This document shows, one piece after another, positions 5,400 to 12,424 of a DNA stretch of 13,215 nucleotides. A model generated the notes under the pieces. The model was not told the DNA's origin and made no database searches. It saw nothing but the letters and a program-made list of their open reading frames with translations. The first letter of the stretch is position 1; the number at the start of each line of letters is the position of its first letter. Position numbers and translations under genes: made by a program. The stretch covers positions 1 through 13,215 of the forward strand of contig CANROQ010000010.1 of NCBI GenBank assembly GCA_947632295.1, written 5' to 3'. This DNA is from an uncultured Bacilli bacterium (GTDB lineage Bacteria; Bacillota_I; Bacilli_A; RF39; UBA660).

Positions 5400-5909
5400 A
5401 TGAAAATAGAAAAATATTTAAAAAAAGATGCCGAATATTATAATATTGTTGAAAAAATAATAAATCACCCAGAATTTATTAGAAGAAAAGAATTTCGTCA
5501 TCATGGCAATAGAACTGTTTATGATCATTGTTTAGCAGTATCAATATTATCTTATCGTATAGCTAAAAGATTTAAATTTGATTATAGAAGTGCAGCGATT
5601 GGTGGATTGTTACATGATTTTTATTATCATCCATGGCAAGAAAAAAAAGATCCAAGACCATTTTTTAAAAAACATGGTTTTGCCCATGCTGGAGAAGCTT
5701 TAGAAAATTCTAAAATACATTTTCCTGAATTAATGAACAAAAGAGTAGAAGATATAATAAAAAAGCATATGTTCCCACTTAATATAAGACCACCAAGATA
5801 TAAAGAAACATGGGTTATAACTTGTGTTGATAAATATGTTTCAATGGAAATCTTTAAAGATATAAAAAATTTACCACGATATATAGGAATATTCAAAAAT
5901 ATAGATTGA
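5400..5909 (+). CDS. HD-domain metal-dependent phosphohydrolase, substrate unknown
   Basis: HD-domain proteins use one or two metal ions to hydrolyse phosphate esters of nucleotides or other small molecules; the substrate cannot be read from this sequence. The 169 residues carry the expected ligand order: His43 in VYDHCLAVS, His72-Asp73 in GLLHDF, His96 in FAHAGEA, His123 in KKHMFPL and Asp144 in VDKY. The extra His pair between HD and the last Asp is a pattern seen in two-metal HD enzymes. No signal peptide or membrane segment is apparent. The ATG at 5400 follows GGTGA. Only 14 bp separate its stop from mnmE, so the two are probably cotranscribed. It sits between khpB and mnmE, which are neighbours in Bacillus. 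Specific role unknown. Confidence 0.85.
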   Translation: MKIEKYLKKDAEYYNIVEKIINHPEFIRRKEFRHHGNRTVYDHCLAVSILSYRIAKRFKFDYRSAAIGGLLHDFYYHPWQEKKDPRPFFKKHGFAHAGEALENSKIHFPELMNKRVEDIIKKHMFPLNIRPPRYKETWVITCVDKYVSMEIFKDIKNLPRYIGIFKNID

Positions 5910-5923
5910 TTTGAGGTGTAAAA

Positions 5924-7282
5924 ATGAATGATACAATAGCCGCAATTTCAACATCATTAGGAGTAGGGGCAATATCGATTATTCGCGTCAGTGGAGATGA
6001 ATCAATTAAAATAGTAAATAATATATTTAAAGGAAAGAATTTAAATTTTGTTGATAGTCATACTATTAATTATGGATATATTGTCGATAATGATAAAATA
6101 ATCGATGAAGTATTAGTAAGTATAATGCGTGCACCTAAAACTTTTACTAAAGAAAATGTTGTAGAAATAAATTGTCATGGTGGCATTGCGACAACTAAAA
6201 AAATTTTAGAATTACTACTTTTAAATGGTTGCCGCCTAGCAGAACCTGGAGAATTTACAAAAAGAGCATTTTTAAATGGAAGAATCGATTTACTAGAAGC
6301 AGAGGCTATTAGTGATTTAATAAATGCTAAAAGTGATAAATCTAGAAATTTAGCAATCAATCAATTAAGTGGTAATACATCAAATATGATAAAAAATCTC
6401 CGTCAAAAAATATTAGAAATTTTGGCTAATATTGAAGTTAATATCGATTATCCAGAATATGAAGATATCGAAGTAATTACTAATGAGATGATTTTACCAA
6501 AAACAAAAGAAATAGAAACTGATATTAAAAATATACTTGAAAAAAGTGAAAACGGACAAATAATAAAAGAAGGAATAAAAACTATAATAATAGGAAAACC
6601 AAATGTTGGAAAGAGTAGTTTATTAAATAATTTATTAGAAGAAGATAAAGCAATTGTCACAGATATTGCTGGAACAACTCGTGATATTGTTGAAGGACAA
6701 ATCTTAATAGATGGTATTCTTTTAAATTTAATCGATACAGCCGGTATTAGAAAAACAAATGATATAGTTGAACAAATCGGAGTAAAAAAAAGTTATGATT
6801 TAATTAATCAGGCTAATTTAATTATTTATATGCTTAATAATAATGAAGAAATAACTGATGAAGATATAGAAATATTAGAACAAATAAAAAACAAAAACCA
6901 TATAATAATAATTAATAAAATTGATTTAGAAAATAAATTATCTATCGAAAAAATAACAAATAAAGAACATTTAATTTATATGAATATCACGAATAATATA
7001 GGAATTGATAAATTAAAAGAAGAAATCAAAAAAATGTTTAATTTAGATTTAATAGAGCAGGATGATTATAATTTTTTAACTAATTCTCGAAGTATATCTT
7101 TGCTAAAAGAATGTTTAAAATTAATACAAAATGTATATAGTGGTATTGAAAATAATTTGCCAATTGATATGATTGAAATTGATATAAAGAAAATTTGGAA
7201 TTTATTGGGTGAAATAATTGGTGAAACATATCAAGATGAATTAATTAATCAATTATTTAGTCAATTTTGCTTAGGAAAATAA
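5924..7282 (+). CDS. mnmE: tRNA uridine-5-carboxymethylaminomethyl modification GTPase MnmE
   Basis: MnmE and MnmG together install the (carboxymethyl)aminomethyl group on U34 of tRNAs reading two-fold-degenerate codons. The 452 residues show the N-terminal tetrahydrofolate-binding domain (about 1-120, including INCHGG near 84-89), a helical domain, and an inserted G domain. G1 is GKPNVGKSS (224-232), the switch region has AGTTRDIV, G3 is DTAG (from 271) and G4 is NKID (331-334). The C-terminus ends in the catalytic C-x-G-K motif, Cys449 to Lys452. GAGGTG lies 5 nt before the ATG. It is separated from mnmG by a strong terminator and a leader, so the two partners appear to be transcribed separately although adjacent. 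Confidence 0.97.
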   Translation: MNDTIAAISTSLGVGAISIIRVSGDESIKIVNNIFKGKNLNFVDSHTINYGYIVDNDKIIDEVLVSIMRAPKTFTKENVVEINCHGGIATTKKILELLLLNGCRLAEPGEFTKRAFLNGRIDLLEAEAISDLINAKSDKSRNLAINQLSGNTSNMIKNLRQKILEILANIEVNIDYPEYEDIEVITNEMILPKTKEIETDIKNILEKSENGQIIKEGIKTIIIGKPNVGKSSLLNNLLEEDKAIVTDIAGTTRDIVEGQILIDGILLNLIDTAGIRKTNDIVEQIGVKKSYDLINQANLIIYMLNNNEEITDEDIEILEQIKNKNHIIIINKIDLENKLSIEKITNKEHLIYMNITNNIGIDKLKEEIKKMFNLDLIEQDDYNFLTNSRSISLLKECLKLIQNVYSGIENNLPIDMIEIDIKKIWNLLGEIIGETYQDELINQLFSQFCLGK

Positions 7283-7336
7283 ATATAATTATAAAAAATA
7301 TTTACAAGTAGAAATAATTATATTTCTTTTTTTTTT
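7281..7336 (+). terminator. Terminator of mnmE
   Basis: AAATATAATTAT (7281-7292) and ATAATTATATTT (7314-7325) are perfect 12-bp arms around a 21-nt loop, followed by C and ten T. The stem is all A-U but long and the T-run is the longest in the window. It begins inside the mnmE TAA. Confidence 0.75.
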
Positions 7337-7345
7337 GCAAAATAG

Positions 7346-7443
7346 TATAATAAAAAAGTCAAGAAGGTGTTTAGTCTGAAAATAAATTGAAGCTTTCATG
7401 ACTATGTGTGCCTTGAACGAAGTGAAAGGAATGTGTGGTTTAT
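7346..7443 (+). promoter_or_regulatory. mnmG promoter element and structured 5' leader
   Basis: A perfect -10 TATAAT (7346-7351) follows the mnmE terminator; only a weak T-rich -35 lies 17 bp upstream. The leader from about 7358 is clearly richer in G and C than other gaps here. A 10-bp imperfect hairpin is visible: TAGTCTGAAA (7372-7381) with TTTCA (7394-7398) and GACTA (7400-7404), and AAGG (7364-7367) with CCTT (7411-7414) outside it. Competing pairings are possible, because CTTTCA (7393-7398) also matches TGAAAG (7423-7428) and CCTT matches AAGG (7426-7429), both covering the SD-like AAAGGA. No known riboswitch class is recognised. Confidence 0.45.
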
Positions 7444-7454
7444 ATGAATTATGA
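7398..7454 (+). CDS. Possible 18-codon leader ORF overlapping the mnmG start
   Basis: An ORF from ATG 7398 (second in-frame ATG at 7404) reads MTMCALNEVKGMCGLYEL and stops at TGA 7452-7454, eight bases beyond the mnmG ATG and in another frame. Only GAAG, a weak SD, precedes it at about 5 nt. It could couple translation into mnmG or be chance; codon bias cannot be judged on 18 codons. Confidence 0.25.
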   Translation: MTMCALNEVKGMCGLYEL

Positions 7455-9318
7455 TGTAATTGTTGTTGGTGGAGGTCATGCCGGTTGTGAAGCCGCTTTG
7501 GCGTGTTCAAGAAAAAATCACAAAACATTATTAATAACAGGAAATATTAAAAATATCGCTGATATGCCTTGTAATCCATCGATAGGTGGTTCTGCTAAAG
7601 GAATTGTCGTTAGAGAAATAGATGCTTTAGGTGGCGAAATGGGTATCAATGCCGATAAATCACATATTCAAATAAAAATGTTAAATAATACTAAAGGTCC
7701 TGCAGTTCAAGCCTTAAGATGTCAAGCCGATAAAATAACTTATCCTAAAAATATGAAAGAAACATTAAATAACCAAAAAAATTTAGATATAAAAGAATCT
7801 TTAGTAGAAGATTTAATTATTGAAGATAATAAAATTAAAGGAGTTATTTTAGAAAATAATGAAAAAATATTAAGTAAAGCAGTTATTTTGACGACGGGAA
7901 CTTACTTAAAAGCCGATATCATGGTTGGTGATACTAGAAGAAGAGAAGGTCCACATGGTGAAAGACCAAGCCAACATTTAAGTGATAATTTAAAAAAATT
8001 AGGTTTTAAAATAATAAGATTGAAGACTGGAACTCCACAACGAATTGATAAAAATTCGATTGATTTTTCAAAAACAAAAATAGAATATGGAGATAATTAT
8101 TATCACACATTTAGTTTTGATACAAAACCACTATATAAAATAGAAGAACAAGTACCATGTCATTTGATATATACAACACCATTAACTCATAAAATAATTA
8201 AAGAAAATTTACATAAATCTAGTATGTATGGTGGACTTAACGATATAACTGGTGTTGGTCCACGATATTGTCCATCGATTGAAGATAAGATTGTCCGTTT
8301 TGCTGATAAAGAAAGACATCAATTATTTTTAGAACCTGAAAGTTTATATTATGATGACATATATCTACAAGGATTTTCGACAAGTATGCCATATGATATT
8401 CAAGAGCAAATGGTTCATAGTCTACCTGGTTTAGAAAATGCAAAAATTTTAAAATATGCTTATGCAATCGAATATGATGCAATCGATGCATTACAATTAA
8501 AACCATCACTTGAAACAAAAATTATTGAAAATTTATATACTGCTGGTCAAATAAATGGAACTAGTGGTTATGAAGAAGCAGCATGTCAAGGTTTAATTGC
8601 GGGTATTAATGCTTCTTTAAAATTAGAAGGAAAAGAACAATTAATTTTAAAACGAAATGAAGCCTATATTGGCGTACTTATCGATGATTTAATTACTAAA
8701 GGAGTAAGAGATCCATATAGATTACTTACATCACGTGCTGAATATCGCTTATTATTGCGTCACGATAATGCTGATTTAAGATTAAGAAAAATTGGTTATG
8801 AAATTGGCTTAATAGATGAAAATAGATATAAAAAATTATTACAAAAAGAAAAAGAAATAAATGATTTAACAAATAAATTAAAAGAAAATAAAATAACGCC
8901 AAAAGAAGAAATAAATGAATATTTAATAAAAATAAATTCAACACCAATTAAAGATGGAATTACGTTATATGATTTATTAAAAAGACCGGAAATTACTATG
9001 AATAATATAAAAGAATTTATTGATATTGATTATAGTGATGAGGTTTTAGAACAAGTTGAAATAAATATTAAATATGAAGGTTATATAAAAAAGGCTAATC
9101 GTGAAGTTGAAAAAATGTTAGATTTAGAAAATAAAAAAATTCCTAGTGATATTGATTATGATAAAATACATAATTTAGCGAGTGAAGCACGTCAAAAATT
9201 AAAAGAAGTAAAACCTATTTCTATAGGTCAAGCCTTAAGAATTAGTGGAGTAAATCCAGTCGATATTTCTATATTAATGATTTATTTAAAGAAGGAATAT
9301 AACTATGAACATAAATGA
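7444..9318 (+). CDS. mnmG: tRNA uridine-5-carboxymethylaminomethyl modification enzyme MnmG (GidA)
   Basis: MnmG is the FAD- and NADH-dependent partner of MnmE in U34 modification of tRNA. The 624 residues begin with the dinucleotide-binding fold DVIVVGGGHAG (4-14). They continue with the family signatures MPCNPSIGG and GIVVREIDALGGEMG, then TGTYL, GTPQRID, AGQINGTSGYEEAA and SRAEYRLLLRHDNAD. Length is typical. Start: an in-frame GTG at 7435 would add MVY. AAAGGA (7425-7430) is not ideally spaced for either codon, and the ATG at 7444 is preferred because it fits the family N-terminus best. It overlaps rsmG by 14 bp. Its leader carries possible structure and a small overlapping ORF. Confidence 0.97.
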   Translation: MNYDVIVVGGGHAGCEAALACSRKNHKTLLITGNIKNIADMPCNPSIGGSAKGIVVREIDALGGEMGINADKSHIQIKMLNNTKGPAVQALRCQADKITYPKNMKETLNNQKNLDIKESLVEDLIIEDNKIKGVILENNEKILSKAVILTTGTYLKADIMVGDTRRREGPHGERPSQHLSDNLKKLGFKIIRLKTGTPQRIDKNSIDFSKTKIEYGDNYYHTFSFDTKPLYKIEEQVPCHLIYTTPLTHKIIKENLHKSSMYGGLNDITGVGPRYCPSIEDKIVRFADKERHQLFLEPESLYYDDIYLQGFSTSMPYDIQEQMVHSLPGLENAKILKYAYAIEYDAIDALQLKPSLETKIIENLYTAGQINGTSGYEEAACQGLIAGINASLKLEGKEQLILKRNEAYIGVLIDDLITKGVRDPYRLLTSRAEYRLLLRHDNADLRLRKIGYEIGLIDENRYKKLLQKEKEINDLTNKLKENKITPKEEINEYLIKINSTPIKDGITLYDLLKRPEITMNNIKEFIDIDYSDEVLEQVEINIKYEGYIKKANREVEKMLDLENKKIPSDIDYDKIHNLASEARQKLKEVKPISIGQALRISGVNPVDISILMIYLKKEYNYEHK

Positions 9319-10009
9319 TTTTATTTTAGAATTAAAAAAAATAAATATTGAAATTTCAAAAACACAATTACAACAATTAGAAGAATATTATGAATTATTA
9401 GTAGAATATAATGAAAAAATAAATCTAACAAGTATTACTGAAAAAGACCAAGTTTATTTAAAACATTTTTATGATAGTTTAACTATTAATAAAATTATTG
9501 ATTTAAATACAGTTGAAAACTTATGTGATGTAGGAACAGGCGCTGGGTTTCCAGGATTAGTTATAAAAATATTATTTCCCAAAATTCATGTAACTTTAGT
9601 TGATTCATTAAATAAGCGTATTAATTTTTTAAATGATGTAATAAAAAAATTAAATTTAGAAAATATCGAAACTTTACATTCGAGAATTGAAGAATATGGT
9701 AAAAATACAAGAGAAAAATACGATGTTGTCACTGCTAGAGCTTTAGCACCGTTAAATATTTTGTTAGAGTATTGTCTACCATTAGTCAAGAATGGGAAAT
9801 ATTTTATACCTTTAAAAGCAAATATTTCCCGGGAAATATTAGAAATCAATAACGCTAAAAAAGAATTAAAATGTGAGTTAGTAGATAAGGTTGAATTTTT
9901 ATTACCTTATGAAGAAAGTGTTAGAACAATACTTAAGTTTGAAAAAACAGGAAAAACAAATAAAAAATATCCTCGTGACTATGCTCAAATAAAGAAAAAG
10001 CCTTTGTAA
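9305..10009 (+). CDS. rsmG: 16S rRNA (guanine-N7)-methyltransferase RsmG (GidB)
   Basis: RsmG methylates N7 of G527 in 16S rRNA (E. coli numbering) using S-adenosylmethionine. The 234 residues contain the early YNEKINLTSI motif (35-44), the cofactor loop GTGAGFPG (77-84), the strand-end acid in VTLVDS (Asp100) and the ARALAPL motif. The ATG follows AAGGA with 8-nt spacing and overlaps the end of mnmG, so translation is probably coupled. Its coding sequence also holds a perfect Noc-type palindrome (9821-9840) and two half-sites, written with TCC, CGG, CCC and GGG codons that look uncommon in this AT-rich window. The gene therefore seems to carry both protein and DNA-binding information. The stop codon lies in the loop of its terminator. 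Confidence 0.96.
   Translation: MNINDFILELKKINIEISKTQLQQLEEYYELLVEYNEKINLTSITEKDQVYLKHFYDSLTINKIIDLNTVENLCDVGTGAGFPGLVIKILFPKIHVTLVDSLNKRINFLNDVIKKLNLENIETLHSRIEEYGKNTREKYDVVTARALAPLNILLEYCLPLVKNGKYFIPLKANISREILEINNAKKELKCELVDKVEFLLPYEESVRTILKFEKTGKTNKKYPRDYAQIKKKPL
9821..9840. promoter_or_regulatory. Noc-binding site (NBS)-like perfect palindrome inside rsmG
   Basis: AATATTTCCCGGGAAATATT is a perfect 20-bp palindrome whose core ATTTCCCGGGAAAT equals the B. subtilis Noc consensus as I recall it. It begins 289 bp before the noc start. It spans the codons Asn-Ile-Ser-Arg-Glu-Ile, using TCC and CGG. Half-sites TATTTCCC occur at 9573-9580, 9794-9801 (reverse) and 10048-10055. Confidence 0.85.
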
Positions 10010-10021
10010 TGGCTTTTTTTT
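9995..10021 (+). terminator. Terminator of rsmG with stop codon in its loop
   Basis: AAAAAGCC and GGCTTTTT form a perfect 8-bp stem with an 8-nt loop and eight consecutive T. The rsmG TAA (10007-10009) lies in the loop. It separates rsmG from noc transcription. Confidence 0.85.
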
Positions 10022-10041
10022 GAAAAATATCTAAAAAATAA

Positions 10042-10070
10042 TTGAAATATTTCCCAAAATATAGTATTAT
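10042..10070 (+). promoter_or_regulatory. Candidate noc promoter with a Noc half-site in the spacer
   Basis: TTGAAA, 17 bp and TATTAT match the sigma-A consensus at five of six bases each. The spacer starts with TATTTCCC (10048-10055), one arm of the Noc palindrome, so the protein could repress its own gene. The leader of about 30 nt includes the SD AAGGAG. Confidence 0.6.
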
Positions 10071-10108
10071 AATATATAGAAAAAATAGAAGTGGAAGGAG
10101 AATTACAA

Positions 10109-11926
10109 ATGACCCACGAAAAAATAGTTGTAGAACTTGAATTAGATGATATTTTACCTAATAGATTTCAACCTAGAATAAAATATCCAGAACAAGCAAT
10201 TACTGAATTAGCTGAATCAATCAAAGAACATGGTGTTATTCAACCTATCTTAGTTAGAAGAATAGCTGATAAATATGAAATAATTGCTGGAGAAAGAAGA
10301 TATAAAGCTAGTTTATTAGCAGGTAAAAAAACAATTCCTGCCATTATATCTGATTTAAATGATAAAGATAGTGCTGAAGTTGCTTTAATTGAAAATGTTC
10401 AACGTCAAGACTTAACACCAATTGAAGAAGCCGTATCTTATCGCCGAATTTTAGATATGGGATATTTAACTCAAGAACAATTAGCGGAAAAATTAGGTAA
10501 AAATCAATCGACAATTAGTAACAAATTAAGATTATTAAATCTAGATGATGATGTTCAAGAAGCATTATTGGATGAAAAAATATCAGAACGTCATGCAAGA
10601 TCATTATTAAAACTTGATAGTAAGCAAAAACAAAGAGAAATATTAAACCGTATTATTACTGAAAGATTAACAGTTAAAAAAACTGATGAATTAATAACTA
10701 ACATATTAACAGGAAAAACTGAACAAGAAAATTCATCAACAGTAGAAATTCCAAGTATTTTTATGAATAATAGTGTTCAAGTTGAAGAACCAGCTATTCA
10801 AAGTTCAAGTGCTATAGAATTTATTAATCCAAATGATCAAGTTGTTAATTCTTTTTCAAATAATAATACAAAAGATTCAGATTTAATTGATTTTTTAAAT
10901 GTAGATAATAATCCACAATCAAATTCAAATATTCCTGTTGAAGAAATAACTGATATTCCTGAAGTTAATTTTGAACAACCTGTTCAAAATTATACAAATG
11001 TAGTATCAAAACCACAAAATTTTACAAAGTTTGATATTCCTACAAGTCCAATAATAGAAGAAATGGAAGATGATATAAATAAAATGCCACAAATGTACAA
11101 TAATACCCAAGATTTAAATGAGATAGATAAAATGTTAAATAATTTTCCTAATCAAGTAAATCCTGGATTTGTTGATGTAGATAATATCGAAAAAAATGCC
11201 AAAGATATTTATGTAGAAAAACCATTGGCAGATATAGATAATTTATTAATGTCACAAAATGGAGATAGTAATGCTAAAACAAGTTTTGAGCAATCAAATG
11301 AAGATATAAAACAAGAAATGGAAGAACCTATTTCACAAAATAAATTTTTTACTATGATTGCCCCAGAAGATACAACGGAAGAAAATAATAATGAAAATGA
11401 TAATTCAAATGAGGAAGTATTTAATTTTACACCAAATATAGAAAATACTAATACTTTAAATCAATTTTTAAATCCTGTTGAAAATGTTGATGCTAGCAAA
11501 ATAGAGCAAATTCCAAATATTGAAGAAAAAAATAATGATATAAATGATATTTTTGCGCAACCAACACCATTTAATTTTGAAGAAGAAGTAAATACTACTG
11601 ATACATTTGAACCTGCTAAAGTAGAAAATGTCGATCCAAATAATTTTGATATGCAAGATAGTATTGAAGAAATAGATGATATTCCAAAAACAATTAATTA
11701 TCCAGCAGATAATAATTTAGCTGAATCAATTAGAAAAGAAGAAATTGTTCAAACAAAAACTAATGACGGTGATGTAGAATCTAAAGTTGATTTAAAAACA
11801 ATAATCAATACAATTAGAAATTGTTCAGATACTATTGAAAAATTTGGTTATGCAATCGAATGCGAAGAATATGATTTTGAAGATATGTATCAAGTAATAT
11901 TTAAAATACAAAAGAAAGATGAATAA
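10109..11926 (+). CDS. noc: Noc-type nucleoid occlusion protein (ParB family) with a very long acidic insert
   Basis: Noc binds dispersed NBS sites, spreads as a CTP-dependent clamp and keeps the division septum off the nucleoid. The 605 residues compare with about 285 in B. subtilis. The ParB-like core (1-200) has NRFQPR (18-23), the CTP motif GERRYKA (61-67), ENVQRQDL (95-102) and a helix-turn-helix. Gln133, Lys139 and Arg161 match Noc rather than ParB specificity positions (Q173, K179, R201 in Caulobacter numbering); the fourth, usually Lys, is Asn144. Residues 558-605 (NTIRN, then YDFEDMYQVIFKI) align with the Noc C-terminal dimerisation domain. About residues 205-557 are Asn/Asp/Glu-rich and probably disordered. 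The amphipathic N-terminal membrane helix is absent. ATG 10109 is chosen because AAGGAG lies 8 nt upstream; GTG 10091 would precede that SD. Position after rsmG is canonical. Confidence 0.88.
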   Translation: MTHEKIVVELELDDILPNRFQPRIKYPEQAITELAESIKEHGVIQPILVRRIADKYEIIAGERRYKASLLAGKKTIPAIISDLNDKDSAEVALIENVQRQDLTPIEEAVSYRRILDMGYLTQEQLAEKLGKNQSTISNKLRLLNLDDDVQEALLDEKISERHARSLLKLDSKQKQREILNRIITERLTVKKTDELITNILTGKTEQENSSTVEIPSIFMNNSVQVEEPAIQSSSAIEFINPNDQVVNSFSNNNTKDSDLIDFLNVDNNPQSNSNIPVEEITDIPEVNFEQPVQNYTNVVSKPQNFTKFDIPTSPIIEEMEDDINKMPQMYNNTQDLNEIDKMLNNFPNQVNPGFVDVDNIEKNAKDIYVEKPLADIDNLLMSQNGDSNAKTSFEQSNEDIKQEMEEPISQNKFFTMIAPEDTTEENNNENDNSNEEVFNFTPNIENTNTLNQFLNPVENVDASKIEQIPNIEEKNNDINDIFAQPTPFNFEEEVNTTDTFEPAKVENVDPNNFDMQDSIEEIDDIPKTINYPADNNLAESIRKEEIVQTKTNDGDVESKVDLKTIINTIRNCSDTIEKFGYAIECEEYDFEDMYQVIFKIQKKDE

Positions 11927-11956
11927 AGAAAATATACATTTTGTATATTTCTTTTT
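11925..11956 (+). terminator. Terminator of noc overlapping its stop codon
   Basis: AAAGAAAATATAC and GTATATTTCTTT pair with one bulged A and a 5-nt loop, followed by two further T. The left arm begins in the noc TAA. A TATAAT (11956-11961) directly after it has a poor -35 (TATACA, 17 bp upstream) and would start transcription at the mscL SD, so it is not called as a promoter. Confidence 0.7.
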
Positions 11957-11979
11957 ATAATAATTAAGGAGTAAGTTTT

Positions 11980-12399
11980 ATGACAAAGAAAAATGATAAA
12001 CACATAACAAAAGAATTGGCAAAAGGGGTTAATGAATTTAAAACATTTATTTCTAGAGGAAATGTAGTCGATATGGCTGTTGGTGTTATTATCGGTGGTG
12101 CATTTGGCAAAATAGTAACCAGCCTAGTAAACGACATTTTAATGCCATTAATTGGTACTATTTTAGGAGGTCTAAATTTTAGTAGTTTAAGTTTTAAAAT
12201 AAAAGATGCTACTATTGCATATGGAGCATTTATTCAATCTATTGTTGATTTCTTAATAATAGCATTTTGTATTTTTATGATGATAAAATTATTTGAAAAA
12301 TTTAAATCAAAAGAACAAAAAGTAGAAGAAAAACCTAAAAAGAGTGATGAAGTTATTCTTTTAGAAGAAATTCGTGATTTATTAAAAGAGAAAAAATAA
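11980..12399 (+). CDS. mscL: Large-conductance mechanosensitive channel
   Basis: MscL is a pentameric membrane channel that opens under membrane tension and releases solutes on hypo-osmotic shock. The 139 residues contain the signature FKTFISRGNVVDMAVGVIIG near 20-39, with the gate-lining first membrane helix extending through GAFGKIVTSLVNDILMPLIG. A short extracellular loop follows (about 62-78), then a second membrane helix (about 80-106) and a charged cytoplasmic tail ending in the helix EVILLEEIRDLL. The slightly longer N-terminus (MTKKNDKHITKELAKG) precedes the usual amphipathic helix. AAGGAG lies 8 nt before the ATG. It is followed after 25 bp by the metallo-hydrolase gene without a terminator, so the two likely share a transcript. 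Confidence 0.96.
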   Translation: MTKKNDKHITKELAKGVNEFKTFISRGNVVDMAVGVIIGGAFGKIVTSLVNDILMPLIGTILGGLNFSSLSFKIKDATIAYGAFIQSIVDFLIIAFCIFMMIKLFEKFKSKEQKVEEKPKKSDEVILLEEIRDLLKEKK

Positions 12400-12424
12400 A
12401 ATATATTTGCTAGAGGTGATTATA

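Noticed and set aside
7289..7528. Minus-strand 79-codon frame over the mnmG leader and start
   Set aside because: It covers a terminator, a leader and the conserved mnmG N-terminus; its composition is shadow-like and it has no SD support.
8720..8745. CACGTG-containing stretch in mnmG as a parS site
   Set aside because: The flanks do not form the TGTTTCACGTGAAACA palindrome; only the short centre is shared.
10091..10108. GTG start extending Noc by six residues
   Set aside because: The SD AAGGAG would lie inside the extension, whereas it is ideally placed for ATG 10109.
11956..11961. TATAAT as a promoter for mscL
   Set aside because: The matching -35 is poor and lies in the noc terminator stem; the predicted transcript would begin at the SD itself.
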